Of a stretch of DNA of 35,554 nucleotides, positions 30,085 through 35,554 are shown one piece after another (positions within the stretch are counted from its first letter, which is position 1; the number at the start of each line of letters is the position of its first letter). The position numbers and the translations under genes are program-made. The notes beneath the pieces are model-generated. The model made no database searches. It was not told the DNA's origin and saw nothing but the letters and a program-made list of their open reading frames with translations. Source of the stretch: Catellatospora sp. KI3 (GTDB taxonomy: Bacteria; Actinomycetota; Actinomycetes; Mycobacteriales; Micromonosporaceae); the NCBI RefSeq assembly GCF_029948125.1, contig NZ_JASAMB010000039.1:1-35554 (forward strand), in the 5' to 3' direction.

Positions 30085-30291
30085 GTGACCGTCACCCGCA
30101 CCGAACTTGCCAACCACATCGAGACCGCCTTCACCGACGGCCCCGCCACCCGCGACCGGCTGCTTGCGCACGCCGCAGGCAGCCACGCCCGACCCGAGGT
30201 CATCGACGTCCTGCACACCTTGCCAACCCGCGCCTACCACACCATGCGGGACCTGTGGAATGACCTGGCCCACGTCCCGATCGGCAGCTAG
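30085..30291 (+). CDS. DUF2795-like small protein
   Basis: A 68-residue protein from GTG 30085 with AGGAGA upstream. ELANHIETAF and ARPEVIDVLHTLPTRAYHTMRDLWNDLAHV resemble the DUF2795 pattern (helix, then DVLDALRRLPDRTYDSPAEVWAAL-type ending). Members are short cytoplasmic proteins of unknown role, common in actinomycetes, often beside stress genes. It sits divergently from the first ArsR gene and about 230 bases right of the ArsR operator, behind a structured leader. The acidic first helix and the conserved LP-x-R-x-Y motif are the visible family marks. Confidence 0.65.
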   Translation: MTVTRTELANHIETAFTDGPATRDRLLAHAAGSHARPEVIDVLHTLPTRAYHTMRDLWNDLAHVPIGS

Positions 30292-30340
30292 GTGTTTCGT
30301 GAGTCGACGCTCTTCGTTTTGCATCGGTGACGTTCAATCA

Positions 30341-30481
30341 TTAGCCGTCGACGCTGAGGCCGGTGGCCGCCAGGAGCCGTACACCGTTCAGCCCCCACGA
30401 CACCGCGTGTGCGTCCAGATGCGCGTGCAGGGCGGCGAAAAGCCGTGATGCGACCTGCTCGCGTACCCCATCCCGGCTCAC
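30341..30481 (-). CDS. small ORF of 46 residues at end of SulP operon
   Basis: A 46-residue frame (VSRDGVREQVASRLFAALHA...) whose GTG overlaps the stop codon of the preceding small ORF by four bases (GTGA). The tight overlap is the main reason to accept it. The sequence looks helical and amphipathic. Not recognised; may be non-functional. Confidence 0.35.
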   Translation of the reverse strand: MSRDGVREQVASRLFAALHAHLDAHAVSWGLNGVRLLAATGLSVDG

Positions 30482-30627
30482 CGCCGGATCAGGCCATGGA
30501 TCACGAACAGATATCCCTGCCACGCCGAGCGCTGGATAGGTGTCACGACATCCCACACCCCGTTCCGCCGCCTTCGCCGTGGCCGCTCACCACAGTCGTG
30601 CCACGCCGCGCGCCGCTGCGGTGTCAT
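30478..30627 (-). CDS. small Arg-rich ORF of 49 residues after SulP
   Basis: A 49-residue frame starting at ATG 30627, seven bases after the SulP stop. It begins MTPQRRAAWHDCGERPRRRRR and ends IQRSAWQGYLFVIHGLIRR: a basic N-terminus and a hydrophobic aromatic C-terminus. Placement suggests it is the third gene of the ArsR-SulP operon. No family is recognised and no strong ribosome site is visible. Confidence 0.4.
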   Translation of the reverse strand: MTPQRRAAWHDCGERPRRRRRNGVWDVVTPIQRSAWQGYLFVIHGLIRR

Positions 30628-30634
30628 CGGCTGC

Positions 30635-32341
30635 TCACACTTCTTCCAGCGACGCCCGCGCAGGTGCGAGCACACCGTGGTGGTGCAGGTGTGTCCGCGC
30701 TGCGGCGACGGCTTCGCCGATGTGCGCGAACACGCGGCGGTCGCGGCGCAGGCGCGTCAGGACACCGATCGCCGCCAGCGCCTTATCGTGCTCCGGGCGC
30801 ACGCCGGACAGGTAGACCTCGATACCTCGATGCTCGAGCCGCTCGATCGCGTCGCGCAGGACCGTAGCTCCGGTGCCGTCGAGGGTGGACACCCGTGACA
30901 TGCGCAGGATGACCACGCGCACGTCGGCGACCTCGGACAGTTCGAGCAGGAACCGGTGCGCGGCGGCGAAGAACAACGGCCCGTCGAACCGGTAGGCGAC
31001 GATGTGCTGGGCTAGCAGCGCCCCCTCTTCCGCCTGGTGGTCGGTCACGTCGAGGGGCACCTGCTCGAGCGTCGCGGCCCGGGCGATCTTCCGCACAGCC
31101 AGGAACGCCGCGAACACGACGCCGATCCCGACCGCGGCGACCAAGTCCAGCGCCAGGGTCGCCGCTGCGGTCAGCACCATCAGCACCGCGTCGGACCGGG
31201 TGGACCTGGCCAGTGCCAGCAGTGAGCTGACCTCGATCATCCGAATCGCGGTGGCCAGCAGCACGCCGGCCAGCGCGGCGAGGGGTATGTGGGCGACCAG
31301 GGGCGCGGCGGCGATCATGATCACTGCGAGGGCCAGGGCGTGGGTCAGCGCGGCCAGCCGCGATCGGGCGCCGCTGCGGACATTGACCGCGGTACGGGCG
31401 ATCGCGGCAGTGGCCGGCACCCCGCCGAACAGCGGCGCGGCCAGGTTGGCGATGCCCTGGCCAAACAGTTCGCGGTCCGGGTCGTGGCGCTGCCCGACGG
31501 TCATCCCGTCGGCTACCGTGGCCGACAGCAGGCTCTCTAGCGCCGCGAGCGCCGCGACGGCCAGGGCGGAGGTCAGCAGCGTCGGCACCGCGGCCGGATG
31601 CAGGAACGCAAGTGACGGCGCGGCCAGCGTCGGGGGCAGCGCACCGATGCGGGCGACGCCAAGGTGTGCCGCCGCGGCCAGCGCCGTCACCGCGCCGACG
31701 GCGAGCAGGGAGAACGGGATCGTCGGCTTCCAGCGCGCCCCGAACAGCATCGTCGCCGCGACGCCAAGCGCCACCGCGATCGCCGACCAGTTCGGGGCGT
31801 GGGCGAACCCGACGACGGCCTGCCAGGCGACCGCGGTGACCTTCTCCCCCGCCGGGGTCGGCACGCCAAGTGCGGCCGGGACCTGCTGCAGGAAGATGAC
31901 CGCCGCGATGCCGACCGTGAAGCCCTCCACCACCGGGGCGGGTACGTACTGCATGTAGCGGCCGGCCCGGGCGGCCGCGAGCACTACGAGGATCACTCCG
32001 GCGAGCAGGCCGACGGTCAGTACTCCGGATGGCCCGAAGCGGTGCACGATCGGCACCAGCACCACCGTCATCGCCCCGGTCGGCCCGGAGACCTGGAGGT
32101 TCGACCCGCCCAGCAGCGCCGCGAGCACCCCGGCCACGATCGCGGTCGCCAGCCCGGCCGCTGCGCCCAGGCCTGAGGAGACGCCGAACCCCAGAGCCAG
32201 CGGTAGAGCGACGATGGCGACGGTCAGCCCGGCGATCAGGTCCTGGCGCGGTTGGCGGCCCATCGCGACCAGGTCAGTGCGCCTGGGCAGCAGCCGCAGC
32301 AGGTGAGCCTGCCCCGAAACTCCTGTCGCTGCCGTGTTCAT
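30635..32341 (-). CDS. SulP family anion transporter with STAS domain
   Basis: A 568-residue inner-membrane transporter. Residues 30-430 contain 10-12 hydrophobic helices; the signature ALPLALGFGVSSGLGAAAGL and LGGSNLQVSGPTGAMTVV match the SulP (SLC26) family, whose members carry sulfate, bicarbonate, molybdate or other anions. Residues about 450-550 form a STAS domain (FDGPLFFAAAHRFL, VILRMSRVSTLDGTGATVL). The ATG overlaps the stop codon of the ArsR gene by one base (TGATG), so the two are translationally coupled; the ArsR presumably controls it. The substrate cannot be settled; no sulfate- or bicarbonate-metabolism genes are adjacent. Confidence 0.9.
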   Translation of the reverse strand: MNTAATGVSGQAHLLRLLPRRTDLVAMGRQPRQDLIAGLTVAIVALPLALGFGVSSGLGAAAGLATAIVAGVLAALLGGSNLQVSGPTGAMTVVLVPIVHRFGPSGVLTVGLLAGVILVVLAAARAGRYMQYVPAPVVEGFTVGIAAVIFLQQVPAALGVPTPAGEKVTAVAWQAVVGFAHAPNWSAIAVALGVAATMLFGARWKPTIPFSLLAVGAVTALAAAAHLGVARIGALPPTLAAPSLAFLHPAAVPTLLTSALAVAALAALESLLSATVADGMTVGQRHDPDRELFGQGIANLAAPLFGGVPATAAIARTAVNVRSGARSRLAALTHALALAVIMIAAAPLVAHIPLAALAGVLLATAIRMIEVSSLLALARSTRSDAVLMVLTAAATLALDLVAAVGIGVVFAAFLAVRKIARAATLEQVPLDVTDHQAEEGALLAQHIVAYRFDGPLFFAAAHRFLLELSEVADVRVVILRMSRVSTLDGTGATVLRDAIERLEHRGIEVYLSGVRPEHDKALAAIGVLTRLRRDRRVFAHIGEAVAAARTHLHHHGVLAPARASLEEV

Positions 32342-32703
32342 CAGTGCCCCACCGGCGCGCTTTCCTCGGTCTCGGCATCGCTCAAGACGTCCAGCAGCTG
32401 CGCCTGGCTGGCGATCATGTCGGTGAGGAAGCGGCGTGCCGCGTGCATGACGGCGGCCACGTCCGGGCCGGCCAGCGCGTACATCACTGCGGCGCCGTCA
32501 CGGTAGGAGACGACGATCCCGGCCCGGCGCAGCACCGCCAGCTGCTGCGACAGGCTCGACGCCTCGATGTCGACGTCGGCAAGCAGGTCCCGCACGGCCA
32601 ACGGCCCGTCGCCGAGCAGCTCCAGCACCCGGATTCGCACGGGATGCCCCAACGTACGGAAGAACTCTGCCTTGCTCTGATACAGCGGTACCGGCACCGC
32701 CAA
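32341..32703 (-). CDS. ArsR family repressor controlling SulP operon
   Basis: A 120-residue winged-helix protein. PLYQSKAEFFRTLGHPVRIRVLELLGDG and EASSLSQQLAVLRRAGIVVSYRDGAAVMY are the HTH and wing of the ArsR family. It is a clear paralogue of the repressor at 29369-29716 (shared PLYQ-K-FF-L-HP-RIR-LELL and SQQL-VLR patterns) and also lacks Cys. Start is TTG 32703, or GTG 32697, which would drop two residues; both are plausible. It heads the ArsR-SulP-small-ORF operon. An inverted repeat 30 bases upstream is the likely operator. Ligand unknown. Confidence 0.87.
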   Translation of the reverse strand: MAVPVPLYQSKAEFFRTLGHPVRIRVLELLGDGPLAVRDLLADVDIEASSLSQQLAVLRRAGIVVSYRDGAAVMYALAGPDVAAVMHAARRFLTDMIASQAQLLDVLSDAETEESAPVGH

Positions 32704-32732
32704 CCACCCGCTTCACGTTGATGCAACCATGC

Positions 32733-32752
32733 AATTGAACACCTCTTCAATT
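32733..32752. promoter_or_regulatory. operator of the ArsR-SulP operon
   Basis: AATTGAA (32733-32739), spacer CACCTC, TTCAATT (32746-32752): perfect 7-bp inverted repeat with a six-base gap, 30 bases before the ArsR start. Its sequence differs from the operator of the other ArsR gene, implying separate specificities. Confidence 0.55.
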
Positions 32753-32940
32753 ACTACATCACGCAAAGCTGCACCAAGTAAATCACGTCACCGCAGCTGG
32801 CTCCGGCAGCTCGCCTAGGTGTATCACCCAGGACCGTTGTTGACGCGGGCATGGAGCGGAACGGAGGCGCCGACACGGCATCGCCCGGCCGAGAGAGGGC
32901 GACCCATCGCGGCGGGTAGCAGGACCTACGCGACACGCCT

Positions 32941-32970
32941 CGGGCCGCGGCGGTCACCCGCCGCGGCCCG
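32941..32970 (-). terminator. terminator of the choice-of-anchor operon
   Basis: CGGGCCGCGGCGG (32941-32953) pairs perfectly with 32958-32970 around TCAC, just past the stop codon of the leftward gene at 32976. Confidence 0.8.
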
Positions 32971-32975
32971 TGCCA

Positions 32976-33800
32976 TCAGGTGACGAAGACCGTGAAGGCG
33001 GCCCGCTGGGGCTTCCCGGCCACTTGGAAGTCCATGAACAGCCGGTATTCGCCCCGGTTGGGGAACTGGACGTGGAAGGTCAGCTCGTCGGCCGCCGGGT
33101 GCAGGTGGGTGAGCGCCTGCGTGCGCACCTCGAACGCGGACATGTGCGCCAGCGCCCCCAGGTACGGCTCCAGCACCGCCCCCGGCACGTCGAAGCGCAG
33201 CAGGCCGGAGCGGCCCGCCCGCAGATGCGCCGTCCCGTCGAGCCGGTGCACCGTGTACGCCCCCGCCCTGCTGTCCGGTGCGGGCGCGGGCAGCGGCGCG
33301 AGCCTCGTATCGCCGGTGATGACGAACGGCAGGCCCAGCGTCGTGGTGTGCCCGCCGCGCCCCTTCGGCAGGAACTCGGCGTAGAACCGGTACGCGCCGC
33401 CGTCGCCGATGTCGACCGCGGTCGTCCAGGTCCCGTCGCGCAGCTCCGGGTGCAGGTGCTGGTATCCGCTGAGGTCGTCGCGGACCAGGTACAGGTGCAG
33501 CAGCTTGGTCTGCACCGGCTCGTACTCGGTCAGCGCCCTGCCGTCGGGTCCGAGGATCTGGAAGGCGACCGGGATGGCCCTGCCCCGCTTCTCCGGCAGC
33601 GCGACAGCGCGGATCAGGTAGCCGTCGTGGCTGTCGGAGAGCCCGTCGCCGTGCAGCGACGGCGACGGGCTGGGCGCCGCCGCCTGGACCGGGGGAAGTG
33701 CCGACCGCCCGGGGACGACGGTCAGCACATACGCCACGGTGGCCAGGAACGCGATGCCCAGCACCAGGTAGTAGGGCTTACTGCTGCGTGATGGTGACAT
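32976..33800 (-). CDS. membrane-anchored extracytoplasmic His-motif protein
   Basis: A 274-residue protein. One N-terminal transmembrane anchor (about residues 9-31, YYLVLGIAFLATVAYVLTVV) is followed by a short Pro/Ser linker and an extracellular beta-rich domain of about 220 residues. His-containing motifs recur: LLHLYLVRDDLSGYQHLHPELRDG and ALTHLHPAADELTF, plus LAHMSAF. Similar HLHPE patterns occur in proteins annotated as metal-binding or conserved secreted proteins, so copper or other metal binding is possible (inference). ATG 33800 lies inside the end of the upstream gene with a 23-base overlap, so the two are coupled and probably act together at the cell surface. Confidence 0.75.
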   Translation of the reverse strand: MSPSRSSKPYYLVLGIAFLATVAYVLTVVPGRSALPPVQAAAPSPSPSLHGDGLSDSHDGYLIRAVALPEKRGRAIPVAFQILGPDGRALTEYEPVQTKLLHLYLVRDDLSGYQHLHPELRDGTWTTAVDIGDGGAYRFYAEFLPKGRGGHTTTLGLPFVITGDTRLAPLPAPAPDSRAGAYTVHRLDGTAHLRAGRSGLLRFDVPGAVLEPYLGALAHMSAFEVRTQALTHLHPAADELTFHVQFPNRGEYRLFMDFQVAGKPQRAAFTVFVT

Positions 33801-35554
33801 CGTCCACGCCGGCCTCGACCAGGCTCGCGCCGGAGGCGTCGGCCGCCTCGATGAGGATGCGCACCGGCTGGCCCGCGTACGCCGACAGGTTCCAGCTGCC
33901 CGCCGTCCACGCGCCGTCGCGGTTGGACGCCGCGCCCGCCTGCTGGAACAGCTGCGTGGTGCCGCCGCTGTGCACGACGCTGACCCGGAAGTAGTCGGCG
34001 CTGGAGGCGTTGCTGCCGTGTGCCAGGTACCACGACAGGTTGACCTTCAGGACGCCGGACGCGGGCAGGGTGATCGCGGGAGAGCGGATGCTGCTGACGC
34101 CGCCGTCGAGGTCGTAGGCGCCCGCACTGGTCCCGGCCAGCCGGCCCGTGACCAGGTCGTTGGTGCCGTTGACGGTGGTGCCGAGCTGCTTGGTGCCGCT
34201 GGAGGTGGTGGCCTCCGGGTCGCCGCGTTCCCAGGCGCCCAGGGTCGCCGTGTCGGTGCCGTTGGGGTTCACGGTCCAGCCGGTCGCGGTCTCGAACGTG
34301 TCGCTCCACACCGTGGTCGTCGGCGGCTCGACCACCGGGTTGTGCTTGACCAGGACCAGGCCCTGCTCGATGCCGCTGATCGCGATCGTGCCGCTGGCGA
34401 AGAACGGGTAGACGTTCCACGCGCCGTTGAACCCGGTGTTGTTGGCGGCCGGGTAGATGTCGAAGTAGGCGATCTCCTGGAGCGTGTTCGACGCGATCCC
34501 GGAGATGTCGAAGATCCGCAGGCCCGCGCGGTAGGTGGCCTGGTAGGCCCTGTTGCCGATGATGTACAGGTTGTGGTCGGTCGCCTGGACCGTCGGCGAG
34601 GTGTAGACCCCGGTGTTCAGCGGGGCGTTGAGGTCCGACACGTTCCAGATGTACGTCTTGGTGCCGGGCAGGTCGGTGTCGAGCTCGTCGTCGAGCAGCA
34701 GGCGGCTGTGGTCGTCGGTGAGCCAGCCCTGGTGGGAGTACTTGACGCCGGTGTAGGTGGTGCGCGACAGCTGCACCGGCGCCGACTTCACGGTCACGTC
34801 GACGATGGTCAGCGTGTCCTCGTTGTAGTTGAAGCAGACCTCCCGGCCGCTGTAGGCCGTGTCGGGGCCGTGGTAGACCACGCACTGGTTCTCGTGGACG
34901 TAGCCGTCGTTGCTCACGCAGCCCGCGTTCACCGGCGACTTCGGGTTCTGCACGTTGACCATGTGCACGCCGCCGCTGCACGTGTTGGTGCCGACGGCGT
35001 AGATGTAGCCGGTCTGCTCGTTGACGGAGAGCGTGTGCGAGTTGCCGAAGCCGGTGTAGCGGGCGTCGGCGGTGAACGTCTGCGGCGTGGTCACGGTGCG
35101 CAGCCGGGTCAGGTCGAACACCTGCATGCCGTGGCTGCTGATGCTGTCCGCGCCGATGAAGGCGTGGTTGGCGTACACCTTGATGTCGCGCCAGGAACTG
35201 GACGTGCCGTTGTACGACGGCAGGTTGCCGAGGTAGACCGGGGTGGTCGGGTTGCTCACGTCGACGAACGCGGCGCCGGTGGTCCGGCCGAAGATGATGT
35301 ACTCCTTTCCGGTGGTGGAGTCCGTCCAGCCCCACATGCTGTTGCCGTTGCCGCCGCCCATGCTGGCCAGCGGCAGGACGCTGAGCAGGTCGACGTTCTT
35401 GCACGGGTACGTCCCGGCCATACCGCCGGAGCAGGCGGTGGCGGCCAGGGTCGCGGTGCTGTCGGCGCGCCACGGCGGTTCGTAGTTCGCCATGATCTTC
35501 CGGAACTCCTCCTGGCCTTCCAGAGAGTTCGGGTCGTGGGCCCAGGACGCTGTG
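33778..35554 (-). CDS. choice-of-anchor B family secreted protein (5' end cut by window)
   Basis: The visible 592 residues are the C-terminal part; the reading frame stays open to the window edge, continuing upstream of Met 35493 as ...SLEGQEEFRKIM, so the start and signal peptide are outside. The region with SMWGWTDSTTGKEYIIFGRTTGAAFVDVSNPTTPVYLG, HTLSVNEQTGYIYAVGTN and GVHMVNVQNPKSPV is a beta-propeller-like repeat area of the choice-of-anchor B group (LVIVP-type repeats, DVSNPTTP). The last 170 residues (VWSDTFETATGWTVNPNGTDTATLGAWERGDP..., ending VDDVTITQQ) form a jelly-roll domain often seen beside secreted proteases. Probably extracellular; no catalytic motif seen. It is coupled to the membrane-anchored His-motif gene. 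Confidence 0.85.
   Translation of the reverse strand, partial: TASWAHDPNSLEGQEEFRKIMANYEPPWRADSTATLAATACSGGMAGTYPCKNVDLLSVLPLASMGGGNGNSMWGWTDSTTGKEYIIFGRTTGAAFVDVSNPTTPVYLGNLPSYNGTSSSWRDIKVYANHAFIGADSISSHGMQVFDLTRLRTVTTPQTFTADARYTGFGNSHTLSVNEQTGYIYAVGTNTCSGGVHMVNVQNPKSPVNAGCVSNDGYVHENQCVVYHGPDTAYSGREVCFNYNEDTLTIVDVTVKSAPVQLSRTTYTGVKYSHQGWLTDDHSRLLLDDELDTDLPGTKTYIWNVSDLNAPLNTGVYTSPTVQATDHNLYIIGNRAYQATYRAGLRIFDISGIASNTLQEIAYFDIYPAANNTGFNGAWNVYPFFASGTIAISGIEQGLVLVKHNPVVEPPTTTVWSDTFETATGWTVNPNGTDTATLGAWERGDPEATTSSGTKQLGTTVNGTNDLVTGRLAGTSAGAYDLDGGVSSIRSPAITLPASGVLKVNLSWYLAHGSNASSADYFRVSVVHSGGTTQLFQQAGAASNRDGAWTAGSWNLSAYAGQPVRILIEAADASGASLVEAGVDDVTITQQ

Overview
This is a high-GC actinomycete chromosome segment. 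GC-rich third codon positions, GTG starts, SD-type ribosome sites, secreted proteins with Ala-rich signal peptides, an F420-dependent oxidoreductase, an IS701-type transposase and SulP/ArsR modules all fit. Gene content suggests a Micromonosporaceae-like organism, but that placement is inference; no rRNA or marker gene is present.

Layout. 0.1-3.6 kb: AI-2E-type permease, small acidic protein, CsbD stress protein, then a translationally coupled pair of a 3x27-residue repeat peptide and a cupin/JmjC-type oxygenase. 3.9-9 kb: hemerythrin-like protein, F420-dependent LLM oxidoreductase, two secreted/surface proteins transcribed divergently, and a RutE/RutF-like flavin pair. 9-16.6 kb: membrane protein, AAA ATPase and a 1,817-residue single-chain acyl-CoA carboxylase with eukaryote-like domain order. 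16.7-18.3 kb: a compact two-gene unit made of a 31-residue peptide ending in YIYWFYNYEA and a cytochrome P450, closed by a terminator. 18.4-24.8 kb: an accessory island with visibly lower GC, holding a membrane protein, two small four-Cys secreted proteins, an internally deleted IS701 transposase, an orphan Imm21-like immunity protein and an HTH/NB-ARC/TPR STAND protein. 25-28.2 kb: a secreted protein carrying both a subtilisin and a trypsin domain. 28.2-32.8 kb: an HTH regulator, two paralogous ArsR repressors with palindromic operators, a DUF2795-like gene behind a structured leader, and a SulP transporter operon. 33-35.55 kb: a membrane-anchored His-rich protein coupled to a large secreted choice-of-anchor B protein that runs off the window end.

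The two most promising undescribed systems are both candidate RiPP (ribosomally made, post-translationally modified peptide) loci. The peptide/P450 pair at 16778-18205 looks like a minimal P450-crosslinked aromatic RiPP, with a core that recalls cittilin (YIYY) and tryptorubin (AWYIWY). The repeat peptide/oxygenase pair at 2040-3549 looks like a multi-core precursor with a dedicated Fe(II)/2-oxoglutarate hydroxylase. Neither has nearby protease or transporter genes, so maturation would need housekeeping factors. Both assignments rest on gene order and motifs, not on any search or experiment.
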